A DNA stretch of 64,000 bases from Emiliania huxleyi CCMP1516. Lineage: Eukaryota > Haptophyta > Isochrysidales > Noelaerhabdaceae. The position numbers were made by a program, and so were the translations under genes. Under the pieces are notes generated by a model. It made no database searches. It had not been told where the DNA came from and worked only from the letters and a program-made list of their open reading frames with translations. Every line of letters begins with the position of its first letter. Within the stretch, counting starts at the first letter, position 1. Positions 42,088 through 52,918 of the stretch are shown here, one piece after another. The stretch lies in assembly GCF_000372725.1 (NCBI RefSeq), contig NW_005199536.1, forward strand, positions 32,501 through 96,500, read 5' to 3'.

Positions 42088-43518
42088 TCACATGGAAAGT
42101 TCCTTCGCCATCAGCTTTGCGAGCGCCTTCTCCGGCTCTCGAATCATGGCGTCGTCCACCTGTCGCAGGGTGGGAGTTGCGAGCTCGGCGTTGGCCAGGG
42201 TTGCGAGAGACCGGGAGGAGGGAGGCCCGCAAACCTCGAGGCGCGTGATGCTCGTGGAAGGCAATTGGAAATTAAAAGGGCGCAGCGCGGCCTCCAAGAT
42301 GGTCATCAAACCTCGCGCGCCGGTGCCCTGGCTGGCAGCGCGGCTTGCCACCACCTCCAACGCTCCCCGCGTCAGGTGCAACTCAATCCCATACGCTCCA
42401 AAGTCGGCCTGCAGCTGCTCGACGACGTTATCGCGCGCCTACGCGCAATCGGAGAGAGTGATCGAGGAGCAGGCTGCGTGCAAATATGAGCGACTCGCCT
42501 CGGTCAGTACGCGCAGAAGGTCGTGGTCCGTCAGCTGCTGCAGCGCAACGCGCACCGGGATGCGCCCTATGAACTCGGCGCAGAGGCCCGCCCGCACAAA
42601 ATCCTCGCTGCTGACGGGCGGAGACTCGCACGAGGAGAAGGCGCCCGAGAAGACGAACAGGATGTGCCGGGTCCGCAGGCTTGCGGATGGGCCGCCCGCC
42701 GGTGCCGGTGGGCCACGCACGGCGCCTCTGCCAGGGCCCGGTGTCAAGGGGACAACCCCGTCTTCCATGAGCTTTAGCAGCGACGCCTGTACTTCTCGCG
42801 TGTTCACGCCGCCCCGTTCATGCCCACCGCCGCCCGGGCCCTGGGCCAGTTTGTCGACCTCGTCGATGTAGACCACACCAAACTCCGCCAGAGCGAGATC
42901 GCCATTCGCAGCAGGCAGCAGCTGGCGCACAGTTTCCTCCGCGTCTGCGCCAATGTATCCTGTCGCCGAGAAGCGAGTCGCGTCCGCTCGCACAAAGGGC
43001 ACGCCGAGCAGCTCCGCCGCCGCCCTCATCAGGTGTGTCTTGCCGGAGCCAGAGGGGCCGAGCAGGAGCACATTCGGCTTGAGGTGGTGCCTGTCCGCCA
43101 GGGTAGCGTCCTCCAGGCAGCGGCGCACGTGGTTGTAGTGGTTGCAGATTGCGACGGCGAGCGCCTTCTTCGCCTCGTCTTGCGCGATGACGACGCGGTC
43201 GAGGTGCGCCTTGACCTCTCGTGGCGTCAGGCAGAAGCCCTCCACCCGGGTCCGCATCTCGGCTAGCCGCGGCCGAGCTTCCTCACCCGGCTTCTCCACC
43301 TCGGCGTACTTGGCGCCGTAGCCCATCGATGGGCCGTATGAGCGCGGCTCGCGGCGGGTAATCTGGCGGAGCGAGCTGATAGGACGCACCGCAGCAGGGT
43401 GCAAGCGATTGACCAAGCGATTTGCTGCAGTCAGCCCGAATGCATTGGCGCGCCGCCTCGGGCTCCTCGGAATCATCCAGCTTGCGCTTGGAGTCAGACC
43501 CGACAAGTGGGTCGCCAT
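42088..43518 (-). CDS. CLPX: ClpX-type AAA+ unfoldase, organellar, two exons
   Basis: Unfolds proteins and feeds them to ClpP, in the mitochondrion or plastid. Exons 42499-43518 and 42438-42088 (minus), GC-AG, phase 0; about 456 residues. A basic presequence (MATHLSGLTPSASWMIPRSP) is followed by LTPREVKAHLDRVVIAQDEA, Walker A GPSGSGKTH, pore loop TGYIGADAEE, Walker B VVYIDEVDKLA, GVNTREVQASLLKLMEDGVV, EFIGRIPVRVALQQL, and in exon 2 the sensor-II region GTGARGLMTILEAAL. The zinc-binding N-domain of bacterial ClpX is absent. A proline/glycine insertion (PGPGRGAVRGPPAPAGGPSA) follows the KLMEDG segment. It is divergent from the membrane protein gene at 43664, only 145 bases away, so a shared promoter is likely. 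Confidence 0.85.
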
Positions 43519-43663
43519 GATGTCAGCAGAAGGACGTCCGAGTCTTCTCAACAAGAACAAAGAAAAATGCGCCGTTTTCTTCTCGCCCCGCGAGAAGCCA
43601 GGTTGCTGCTAGCTTGCCCTTCGAGAGTTGCCGCCCGTCCCCTCCGTCGCCGCCGTCGCACAC

Positions 43664-44264
43664 AATGCTGGTCTGGTGGGGCGGGCGACTCTACTACTCC
43701 GACGCCTTGGTCTGGCTGGCCGCCGGCGGCATCGCGGCGAGCGCGCCCTTGGCGTGGACCGCCGGCGTGTGGCCGGAGGAGTGCCTCAGCGTCGCCGGGC
43801 TGCAAGTGCTCGACTGGTGCCTCTCCGCGACCGTGCTCCACTGCATCGTGGGCGCGTGGCTGCGGTGGAGCCTGCTGCCGGGCTGGGCGGCCGGGCGGCC
43901 GTCCTTGTACGTGCTCCGCGCGACGAGCGCGCTGGTCGGCTCCGCGTCGCTCCTCTGGCTGGTGGCGACCCTGGTGCCGCGCGCGGTGCTAGGCGTGAGC
44001 GCGCTGCTCAGCGTGAGCCTCTCCCTCAGCGGCGCGTGCTGGTCCGCCGCGCTCTGGCTGCAGCTCCAGGAGTGCGGCCTCGCGGCCGCGCTGCCGCCCT
44101 CGCTGCGCGCCGCCCTCCTCCACACGCCGCCGCTCGAGCTTCTGGGGAGGGACGCGCCGCTGGCGCAGGCGGTGGCGCGGGCGCTACAGCTCACCGGCGT
44201 GCTGCTCGTCCCCGAGGCGGACCGCGGCGCCGCGCTGCAGCGGCCAACCGCCCCTAGAAGCTGA
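43664..44264 (+). CDS. Membrane protein of unknown function, about four helices
   Basis: ATG at 43664 opens MLVWWGGRLYYSDALVWLAA. Hydrophobic segments: ALVWLAAGGIAASAPLAWTA, CLSATVLHCIVGAWLRW, LVGSASLLWLVATLVPRAVL and LSVSLSLSGACWSAALWLQL. It stops at 44264 after PTAPRS, 200 residues. The stop may lie beyond an unrecognised donor: a short exon-like stretch at about 44415-44490 (RFRARLLQRGLHAELPERWA) and the frame at 44881-45482 could be later exons. No family recognised. Confidence 0.55.
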
Positions 44265-44509
44265 GCACGGATCGTTGTCTTCCGACCAACACTCGCGAGG
44301 ACACGCATTCGGCCGTATTCCGCTGCATTCCACTGCGTTCGCAGCCCGTGGACCCACGCGGTGCTCCGACTGCACGGCGCGATGCCGTCTTCACGACATG
44401 GCATTGGTGGCACACTAGGCTGCCACCCCGGTTTCGGGCGCGGCTGCTGCAGCGCGGGCTGCATGCAGAGCTGCCCGAGAGGTGGGCGAGTCTAGATGCG
44501 AGACTGTCC

Positions 44510-44675
44510 CCGTCTCTCCCCGTCTCTGCCCCCTCTCTGCCCCCTCTCTGCCCCCTCTCTGCCCCCTCTCTGCCCCCTCTCTGCCCCCTCTCTGCCCCCT
44601 CTCTGCCCCCTCTCTGCCCCCTCTCTGCCCCCTCTCTGCCCCCTCTCTCCCCCTCTCTCCCCCTCTCTCCCCGTC
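44510..44675 (+). repeat. Tandem (CTCTGCCCC) repeat
   Basis: More than twelve copies of ctctgccccc and variants, then ctctccccc. It most likely fills an intron, like the arrays in LETM1 and VDAC. Further C/T-rich repeats follow at 44775-44870. Confidence 0.85.
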
Positions 44676-44880
44676 TCCCCACACCTCGAGGCCTAGATGT
44701 GGGAATACAGGTAGATGGGAATACAGGCCCGTGTGTTCCGATGAGAGGACACGTACTCAGTTGTCTCAGTTGTCGCCCTCACCTCTGCCTCCCTCGCCGC
44801 CGCCCTCACCTCCGCTTCCCTCACCTCTGCCTCCCTCGCCGCCGCCCTCACCTCCGCCCCCGTCTCCTTCTCCAGTAGTC

Positions 44881-45482
44881 GTGACCTCGCATGCCGTAGG
44901 CTCTCGGAGCTACTTCGACCGTGGGAGAGCGGGCCGGGGTACTTGCGCGTCTCGCCGCTCGAGGAGGCGATCCCCACGCTCGGCGGCGGAGACGGCGGAG
45001 ACGGCGGAGACGGCGGCGGCGGCACAGGCACTGGTGGCAGCGCTGGCGGCGGCAGCCGCATCGGCGGCGTGGGCGGCTCAGCTGCTGGCTCGGCTCGCGG
45101 CGGCGGCGGCGAGGCGAGCACCGCACCTGGCGCCGCCCCAGGCGCCGCCCCAGGCGCCGCCCCCGGCGCCACTGGGGGGTGCGCATCGCAGCTGCCGCCA
45201 TGGAGCGCGGGCGAAGCTCCCGAGTGGCTACTGCTGTTTGTGCTGCGCCAGCACGCGCTGCGCTTCCTCGGAGGCGGCGCCGGGCTGCGCCGGCTCCGCA
45301 GGCTGGGCTGGGGCGCGGCGCGGGCGGTCGCCCTGGCGGCCGTGGCGCTGCTGCTCGTGCGGAACCGCAGGCGGTTGCGCGGCTTGCTCCCGTCGGGACT
45401 GCGCCAGTGGTTGCTCATGGCAACCGCGGTCGCGCTGGCGCGACACACGCTCGGGCAGCAGCAAAAGGACCGGCACCGGTGA
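44881..45482 (+). CDS. Glycine/alanine-rich membrane protein exon, start unresolved
   Basis: After a C/T tract and ccttctccag the frame codes SRDLACRRLSELLRPWESGP, GYLRVSPLEEAIPTLGGG, a Gly/Ala-rich linker with four APGA repeats, PEWLLLFVLRQHALRFL, then the helix AARAVALAAVALLLVRNRR and a final hydrophobic LRQWLLMATAVALARHTL before TGA at 45480. It is probably the 3' exon of the gene starting at 43664, or a separate gene whose first exon I cannot see. Function unknown. Confidence 0.4.
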
Positions 45483-45665
45483 GGGGAACGTTCCCGCTGT
45501 TCGCGTTTGCATTTTCTTTTTTCGAGAGAGATGTAAGTTGTAGCATGTCATGACGAAAACCTCTCCCCTTCCGCACTCTTTTAATGCCGTCCGTGGGGCT
45601 CTCCTTCGATCTCGTCCTGACTCCTCGTCGTAAAGCCGTACAGGTAGCAGGTACGGTGTTGAGGT

Positions 45666-46679
45666 TCACGCGCCTGAGCAAGACAGGTCTAATGCGCGCA
45701 TCCGGACCGAGGTGGAGACCGAGGTGGCCCCTCCATGGTAGTAGTTGCAGTAGCCGTTGAAGCCATTCATCCGGCAGCACCCCGTGCCCGTCAGCCCCTC
45801 CAGGCGCGCGTAGCGCGCGCACGCGTCGTAGCAGGCGGAGTACTGCCCATCCCCAAGGAGAAGCGTTGCGACGGTCGTTGCTTCTCCGGAGCACATCTTG
45901 CTCCGCCCCGCCTCGAGGTCGGCGCCGCTGCCGCTACAAGTGAAGGTGAACGGTGCCACGTACTTGTCCACCGTCGTCGCAAAGTAATAATCCGAGTACG
46001 TCTCGTCCGTCTTCGCGCTGCTGGCCTCGAACCAGCCGCTATAATACTTGCACCGTCCATTGAAGGCGTTCAAGAAGCAACATCCGGCGCTCTCTTGCGC
46101 ACCGAGTAGAGTGGCAGCCTCGCACGCAGCCTCGCAGGCGGCCGCGCCATTCGCTACGCCCCCGCTTACTCCAGTGTCGACAACTGCCACGACGTATTCA
46201 TCATCGTTGCCCCCAATGCTCTGAATGTGACCGTCGCACTGGCTATGTTCCGTGAATGCTGCGAATGCCACCGAGTAAGCCGTGCACTGCGAGGCACCGG
46301 CGTCAGACGTGGTGCCCGCGCTGCACGCCGTGCACGTCGGGTATTTAACAGCGTCGCCTTGGTAGCCCGCCTGGCACTCGCACCCGACGCTGCCTTCCTC
46401 GCAGATGGTGTGATCGCCGCAGTCGTGCCAGGAGTTCTTCTTCTTCTTACGCCACTGAGGAGTCCCATCCGCTTTTTGGCGGCACTGTCCATTTTTGTAG
46501 TAATTACCTGTTGCCCGTGCGCTCCTCACGCGCTCCTGGTCGTAGCTGTAATCGTGGGATGCAAACTGGAGCGCGAGACCTGGGAGCCGACCGAGGGCAG
46601 AGCGCTCTTGCGGCAAAGGGACTGGCGGGGCGATAACCGACCTCGCGACCGACACGGCCAGAACGAACTGCCGCAGCAT
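45666..46679 (-). CDS. Secreted cysteine-rich protein with EGF-like region
   Basis: The ATG at 46679 gives a signal peptide MLRQFVLAVSVARSVIA and 337 residues in one exon. Next comes YDQERVRSARATGNYYKNGQ, a lysine run, and an EGF-like cysteine pattern CGDHTICEEGSVGCECQAGY. Two copies of a cysteine module follow: CEAACEAATLLGAQESAGCC with NAFNGRCKYYSG, and CYDACARYARLEGLTGTGCC with NGFNGYCNYYHG. The duplicated module (C-x3-C, CC, N-G-[RY]-C-x-Y-Y) resembles PAN/apple-like folds but I cannot assign it. The frame stays open upstream to 47444, but that part is arginine-rich and unlike protein, so I start at the signal peptide. Confidence 0.6.
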   Translation of the reverse strand: MLRQFVLAVSVARSVIAPPVPLPQERSALGRLPGLALQFASHDYSYDQERVRSARATGNYYKNGQCRQKADGTPQWRKKKKNSWHDCGDHTICEEGSVGCECQAGYQGDAVKYPTCTACSAGTTSDAGASQCTAYSVAFAAFTEHSQCDGHIQSIGGNDDEYVVAVVDTGVSGGVANGAAACEAACEAATLLGAQESAGCCFLNAFNGRCKYYSGWFEASSAKTDETYSDYYFATTVDKYVAPFTFTCSGSGADLEAGRSKMCSGEATTVATLLLGDGQYSACYDACARYARLEGLTGTGCCRMNGFNGYCNYYHGGATSVSTSVRMRALDLSCSGA

Positions 46680-47811
46680 ATCTGTCGGAGCGTCGCCGCA
46701 AAAGGTCGCACGAGTCTGAGTACGCAAGGAGAGTTGGAGTATCCCCCACTCGTCTGGCGCGACACGCCGCAGGATGGCCGCCGCCGCCGCCTTTGCAGCG
46801 CCCCCGTGGCCTCCTCCCGGCTCCACTCGTGGCCGGCGGGTGCCACAGGGTCCGCAGCAGGCTGCCAGCAGGCCCGAGCGGTGGCTCGCGACGCGACTCG
46901 GCTGCGCCGCCTCCTCGCCGCCGAGTGCTGCGAGCGTCGAGCGAGTCGCCGGCGAGCCATCCGCCACAGCCTTAGCTGCCGGTCCACGCACTCCCAGGCA
47001 CACGGAGGGACCCAGCAGCGTCGCCGCACGCGTCTGAGCCACGCGTCGGCGATGCAAACAGGCTGTGACTTCACCCGGCAGAGCCTCGACGACTGCTCGG
47101 TGCGCAGTGTACTGTTGCGAGGCGCCGCTGGGCGGCGGCGCGCGGCTCCTCGCTGCTTCGGCGCGCCGCGCTGGCGCTCTGCGGCGGACGGTGCCGTTGG
47201 CTCGCCGTTGCCTCGCTCGTGGACGTCCCATTGAAGCACGCGGTGCGGCGCCTCTCGGTGGGCCCATTGCGCCTCTCACTACACACTCCCTGCTCTCTCC
47301 CGACCTCACTCCACGGTGCGTCACGATCGTGGCGGCGATGCGCCGCAGGCGCTCGTCATCGCGCGCATGGCCGTGGCGCCGCGTCCAGGCGGCAAGCGCA
47401 CCGTGCCATGCCTGCGGTGGCGCTGCCACCGACAGCGCCACCACCGCACACTCACGTGCCGTGAGGAAACGCCACGTCGCGTGTCACTTCACGGTGTGCC
47501 GTGATCGTGGCGGCGATGCGCCGCAGGCGCTCGTCATCGCGCGCACGGCCGTGGCGCCGCGTCCAGGCGGCAAGCGCACCGTGCCATGCCTGCGGTGGCG
47601 CTGCCACCGACAGCGCCACCAACACTCACGTACCGTGAGGAAACGCCGCCGCGTCGCGTGCGTGGCGCGGCTATCACTAGCGGCCGGCGCTCGTTGGGTG
47701 ATGGTGTCGCGGGCCGGCGCTCCAGTGTCGAGACGCAGGTAGAATTCTTTTTCACGCGTGTCAAAAGTCGAGCTCTCGCGCGAGTGCCAAGGTGCTCGAG
47801 AGTCTCGCCTC
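46680..47811. other. Unassigned region with a tandem duplication
   Basis: 47320-47476 is repeated at 47498-47640 (gatcgtggcggcgatgcgcc, gtccaggcggcaagcgcacc). Open frames run on both strands, but they are arginine/alanine-rich and have no recognisable domain. Confidence 0.5.
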
Positions 47812-48162
47812 ATGGCCTGCTGCGACAGGTGCGGCGAACGTCATCGGACCATAGACTGCCCACACTTCCCGAAGCCTCGCGGGAAGCATCCGGACGCGCA
47901 GTTGCAAGGCCCAAGGCGCAACCTCTCCCCAGACGTGGAGGCTGTCGTTCGGCGCGGTACTCTCGTGGCCCAGACCCCAGACGGTTCGTGCCTCTTCAAT
48001 TCCTTCGCGTACTGCGAGCAGCAAGACGCTGGGTGGCTCTTTGGAGCGGCGACGCCCGCCAGCATTCGGCGTCAATGTGCCGAGTGGCTGCAGGAGCACG
48101 GCAACTATGTGCACAACGGGCTGCGCATCGCCAAGTGGATCGAGCATGAATGTGGTATCTAG
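47812..48162 (+). CDS. OTU-like cysteine protease with N-terminal zinc knuckle, cut by the assembly gap
   Basis: OTU proteases remove ubiquitin. The ATG at 47812 opens MACCDRCGERHRTIDCPHF, a C-x2-C-x3-H-x4-C zinc knuckle. The OTU core then starts: GTLVAQTPDGSCLFNSFAYC carries the Asp-Gly-x-Cys catalytic motif, followed by ASIRRQCAEWLQEHGNYVHN and IAKWIEHEC. The C-terminal His region is not visible. As read the frame stops at 48162. A GT donor just before (GAATGTG/gtatct) would carry the gene into the N gap at 48185. So the gene is either interrupted by the gap or truncated. Confidence 0.6.
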   Translation: MACCDRCGERHRTIDCPHFPKPRGKHPDAQLQGPRRNLSPDVEAVVRRGTLVAQTPDGSCLFNSFAYCEQQDAGWLFGAATPASIRRQCAEWLQEHGNYVHNGLRIAKWIEHECGI

Positions 48163-48184
48163 CGTCACAAGTGGGGTATCCAGA

Positions 48185-48284
48185 NNNNNNNNNNNNNNNN
48201 NNNNNNNNNNNNNNNNNNNNNNNNNNNNNNNNNNNNNNNNNNNNNNNNNNNNNNNNNNNNNNNNNNNNNNNNNNNNNNNNNNNN
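48185..48284. other. Assembly gap, 100 N
   Basis: Exactly 100 N, the usual placeholder for unknown length. Sequence to its left (OTU gene) and right (NhaA fragment) need not be adjacent in the genome. Confidence 0.99.
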
Positions 48285-48440
48285 AGAACAGGGCAATAAT
48301 CGCGATCGCACCAATATCGTCGATGATCGCGATGGCGAGCAGCAATGCTTTGAGCGCTACCGGCACACGGCTGCCGAGGAGCGCGAGCAGGCCCAGCGCG
48401 AAGGCGATATCTGTGGCGGCCGGGATGGCGCCACCCACGG
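48285..48440 (-). CDS. nhaA: Fragment of an NhaA-type Na+/H+ antiporter
   Basis: The minus strand codes [20 protein letters not shown], then [20 protein letters not shown] and [12 protein letters not shown], running into the gap. This is the core of bacterial NhaA, including the [10 protein letters not shown] and AIIDDIGAI segments with the paired aspartates used in ion binding. Upstream, after about 48440, similarity stops at a possible acceptor (cacccccag). It is either one exon of an algal gene or a bacterial contaminant edge placed next to the gap. Confidence 0.6.
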
Positions 48441-48606
48441 AGGTTCTGGGGGTGTCAGGCGTTGATGGCGAGGAAACCCAGAGGGGGGAGGGGGCGTGCG
48501 GCGGCGTCGGCGGACGGCGGCGGCGGTGGCGGCGGCGTTGACGGCAGTGGCGCCGGTGGCGGCGGCGGCGGCGGCGGCGGTGGCGGAGGTGGCGCGCCGC
48601 GCGCTT

Positions 48607-48962
48607 GGAGGGCGCGGACAAGCGACTGACACCAAATGTCCGACTCTGGGGTTGTAGTGCGGACCCCGGACTACAACTCTCTAGTCGGATGTGCGGCGTG
48701 AAACGCGCTGTTGCGCCCTCCACGGCGCCCGAAGTGCGCCTTTGCTCGCACAGCTCACGGGGCGCGACCGAGCCGCCATGCAAGTCCCAGAAGTCCGCGC
48801 GCCCTGGAGGGCGCGGACAAGCGACTGACACCAAATCTCCGACTCTGGGGTTGTAGTGCGGACCCGGGACTACAACTCTCTAGTCAGATGTGCAGCGTGA
48901 AACGCGCTTTTGCGCCCCCCACGGCGCCCGAAGTGCGCCTTTGCTCGCACAGCAGACGGGTC
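48607..48962 (+). repeat. 199-base tandem repeat, two copies
   Basis: ggagggcgcggacaagcgac starts at 48607 and 48806. The copies share gttgtagtgcggacc, ctacaactctctagtc and gcgcccgaagtgcgcctttg with a few substitutions. The second copy is slightly shorter. Confidence 0.85.
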
Positions 48963-51900
48963 GCGAGCCGGGAAATCGCACCAATCTCGCTGAATCTCGC
49001 CGCCCCAGGCTCTAGAGGTGGAGAGACTGGCCTTCCTGGTCAAGCAGGACATGCCCCTGCTAGCATGCCAAGCAAGGGCTCGCGGGTCGAGGTTGTTATT
49101 GCGCCACACCACCCTGCCACCGCTGCCACCGAAGGCAACACGGTGCTCCGTGAAACGGCCACTTTGTTGTCGTAGTCAGGCTGTCTTGTGTATGCGGCTC
49201 CTTAAAGCTAAGAAGTGTGTATAAGGGGCTAGGAAGAGGGACCCAAGATATCTTCTGAGCTGTGCACAGGGGAGGACCTAGGTGACAAAGACCCAAGAGA
49301 AGGGGCCGGAGAGAGTGAGGTGAGGCCCGAGCGGCCAACGGAGCAACGGTGGTGGCAGCGTGGCGCACCGTCAAGCTCGGGCACAGCCGGTTTAAGCCAA
49401 AGTGAAGTAACTCATATATATCTGAAATCATATGAGTTACACCTCGGCCTTCTAGGAGCTGCTAGCTGAGTGATTGGCGCGCTAGAAGCCTCCCCGAGAG
49501 TGCCTCCCCGACCGGCCCCGAGGAGCTGCTCGGAACTCCAACTTTAACCCTTCATAGCTCCAAAACGTACCTGCGGATTTCTTCCCTATTGCTCCTGCAT
49601 GATCTGTGGGTCCACCCCACTCACATAACCAAGCCTCAAGGAATGGCGTCTAGGCGTTCAGAAATAGTTTCTTGTACACACCTATACACATCAGACGACT
49701 CAAGGGTATTTTCTTACTTCTACTTCGCGGAGGCTGTCCAGATACTGGGATACTTCGCAGCAGGCCTCAAATACTGGGATACTGTGAACGATTCCCCTTT
49801 GAGATATTGCGCAGTAATAATACTTCAATACTCCGAGCTGGTACCGCGGATACTTCGATACTCGTGATGACGCACCCGGTGAGTATCACAGTAATCGATC
49901 CACGCCGGCGAAGTATCCCAATATCGCAGAGCTAAACGCCAAGTAATAATACTGCAATACTGGGCGCTACTTGGTCCTCCAGCCCCGCCGAATATCCCAG
50001 TATCCGCATCAGAGATGGCCAGTATCCAGCAGTATCCAGCAGTATCCCGCAGTATCCTGCAGTATCCCAGTATCCGGGGTCGGCCCTCGAGCGATGCATT
50101 GCGCTGCGGCCGCAGTCGTACGTCCAGCAGCGGGATGCGAGGCAGCAGCTAGGTGGGGAGGGATTGAGCCAATTGAGCAGCGTGGGTAAGTGAAGACTGC
50201 CGTAAAGCGTGTGCCCGTGCCCTGCCGGCGCAATGGTGTAAACGCGTGTGCAAGGGCTGGCGCGGTGGTGAAGGCGGCATAGGCACAAGGTGGTCGAAGA
50301 CGGCAGAGGCGCCAGTGCTGGAACTGAGGGCGAGTGTCGTGGCAGTGCACTGGTGCTGGTGCTGTGTGAGGAGGAAGACTCACACCGGGGAGGCGTTACG
50401 GCCGCGAACATTGAGCGCAGTAAGGTGGTCACCGTCCTGCGGCGCACGCACAGGGATCACAGTAGATTGCACAGCAGCTGTGCTGTAAAAGGGCCCCAGA
50501 GCTATCTCGATGGCTAGGGGCGCTGGATTGGCTGGGCGCGTCAGCTCCCACAAGCGATATCAACGTTGTGATGCAGTGTCAGCCTCGGCAATTGAAGCTT
50601 GGTGCCGGCACGCAGGAGCACCAGCGTGCTCGCAATGCCTGTGCCGCTTGAATGCTGCCGCGCACGGTGTTCGCGACGGGCTTCAGTCGGCGACAAAACG
50701 TCCATCGTTCGCCTCTACTTATCGGATACCGCGGCGCCCATGATTCGCGACAAGTAAAGTTTCGATTCACGACCTGGGTAATAAGGGTCACCCGACCACA
50801 TGGCGAAGGATGCCTTTGGCTTTCCCTCTCCCCTCTCCTTCGTCGGGTCGATTCCAGGTAGATTCAGATTGGCTGTAGATTCAGATTGGCTGGGCCTCCT
50901 CCCCCCCCCCCCCCCCGACACCCCAGAGTCCAGTGCATGCCCTAGTGCATGCCGTCTGTCATGTTCGGCATACACAACTTGCAAGGCACAAGCACCACCA
51001 AGACACCAAGCACCACCAACACACGCCGTGAACACTGCTCCCGCGCGGTCTTCTCTCCTCTTGCGCGCCGCAGTATCCTAGTACCTAGACCTAGTTAGTG
51101 GGCCCATGGCCCAAACCCGTTGAAATACGGGTACATGCGCAGCTCCAATGCTGTCAGGTGCCCCACCACCTGCAGTACCTCACAGAGTGATTCATAGCTG
51201 CCCGTGAACGCTGCGCCCCTAGCAAACATCTTGTGATCTTTGATCTTCCGGATGACGGTCTCAATGCGGTTGCGCACGTGCTCGTGGATGTTGTTGAAGA
51301 TCTTCTCGGCCTGGGTCAGTGGCGGTGGTACAGGCGGTAGCGCAGCCCCAGCGCCCTGCCCGCGCCCGCGCCCGCGCCCGCGCCCTTTGCCTTAGAAGTC
51401 GGACTCAAAAACCTCGAGACTCACGAAACTTGTCCAATTCAGGTGGGCGGTGTCATTGCGATCGTTGCGGGACGTGAGAAAGGACCGACATGATCCAAAC
51501 ATAGTGGTGGTTCAAGTTGTTTCTCAAACGAGAAGCCCCGGGGGGTCCCGGGGGGGGGCGTCCTTCTTGCGAGTTCGCGCTTCGCCGAACAGAGCTGTCG
51601 TTGAAGTCTCTTCCCGCCGACCCCAACAGCCCCGCACGACCCGAATCGGCAGCACACCGCTTCCCACATACCAGGCTCTGGTAACCGACGCTCCTCTTTG
51701 GCGCCGGACCGTCTCGAGTGAACCCACCGGTGTGGGCGCCGCCGCCGAGCATCACGGCAAACGGGTGACGGACCTGCACATAAACTGAATCATCTCGGCC
51801 GACCCTGCCGCTGTGGCCGACGATGTCGGATGCTCTCGAGCACTCTCCAGCGCCGGGCGCGGTCCTGACACAGCCGGCCGTGCTTCACCGCCGCTGTTCA

Positions 51901-52918
51901 GCTCGGCGGCAGAAATGGCAGCGGATACGAGCTCTTTACGGACTGTCGAGCTGCGGTCGGAGAACTCGTGAGCTTCCACACATCGCAACTCTTGCCGATG
52001 CATTCTGGAACAATCACATAACGCCTGGCATCACCACAGCCCACTTGCGACATTTGTGGCCCAAGCCGGTCCGCAGTATCCCAGTATCCCAGTCTCCGAG
52101 GATCCGGTATCCACATCAGCCGGGGATGCTCTAGGGAGGGGTGCAGCTGCATGGTGACAACTACCAGTGAGAAGGATGGGGATGCAGCTGGCTGCTGGAC
52201 CATGGCTTACACACGGGCACACTTCCATGAATTGCCAGTATCCAGCAGTATCCAGCAGTATCCCGCAGTATCCTGCAGTATCCCAGTATCCGATGCGCCG
52301 GCTCCGAGTATTTCGGTGAAAATACTGCGCGATACTGCCAGGGCCACACTACTTCAGTAACACAATATCTGCATGCCCCAGGCCCAGTATTGCAGTATCA
52401 CCCTCGCGGCAGAGAGGTATTTGCGCCACCGATACTTGGCCCTCGCTTGTGGGATATTGGGATACTTGGCCAAGGGCCGTGTGCAGGTAGCATGCAGTAT
52501 TGCAATAAAAATACTTGCTTTGCGTGTCTGAAATACTGGAATACTGCGCCACAGCACCTCGGATACTGGGATACTGGAAATACTGTGAAATACTCGAACT
52601 CTCCTTGCGTACTGAGAGGCGAAGACGGCGAAAAGCGCGGCGCGCGGCGGGCAGGTTCTGAAGCGGGGGGGCTGCTCCCCTCCCCCCCTCGGAGGGCCGG
52701 ACTGAGGCGCCGGAGGGACCCCGCCCTTTCCCTCGTCTGGCTTCTGCTCGCATAGCGGCCCGATATCTCGAAATAAATAAACAAAGAGCTGGACAAATAC
52801 CAAATTCCAAATCGCAAACATAGAAACCCAAACACAGGCGGCGACGTGGCATACGAGCTCATAGGAGAAGGAGGCGGGCACAAGTTCCAAGGACGCACGA
52901 GCGAGCGAGACAGCAGCC
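48963..52918. repeat. Repeat-rich intergenic region dominated by AGTATCC / GGATACT motifs
   Basis: Lower GC than the rest. Between 49735 and 52620 the words cagtatcc, gatactgg and atactgggatac recur dozens of times in both orientations. A 57-base block (ccagtatccagcagtatcca, then gcagtatcccgcagtatcct, gcagtatcccagtatcc) occurs identically at about 50019-50075 and 52236-52292. Apart from a transposase remnant at 51095 no gene is convincing. Confidence 0.6.
51095..51340 (-). mobile_element. DDE transposase C-terminal remnant (Harbinger/DDE_4-like)
   Basis: The minus strand codes AEKIFNNIHEHVRNRIETVI, RKIKDHKMFARGAAFTGSYE and LQVVGHLTALELRMYPYFNG, then a stop. V-x-R-N-R-I-E-x-x-x-x-x-I-K-D-H-x-x-F followed by GSY and an H-L-T-A-x-E-x-R segment is typical of the end of Harbinger/IS5-like DDE transposases. 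The catalytic DDE part is not visible upstream, so this is a remnant or an exon of a split gene. Confidence 0.5.

Noticed and set aside
41482..42489. Plus-strand frame of 335 codons over the ClpX 3' end
   Set aside because: Antisense shadow; the minus strand has ClpX motifs with consistent splice phase.
44254..44684. Minus-strand frames with repeated GQRGGREGAER
   Set aside because: Translation of the CTCTGCCCC tandem repeat; not coding.
46680..47444. Upstream extension of the secreted cysteine-rich protein frame
   Set aside because: Arg/Ala-rich, no motif, and it would bury an excellent signal peptide at 46679.
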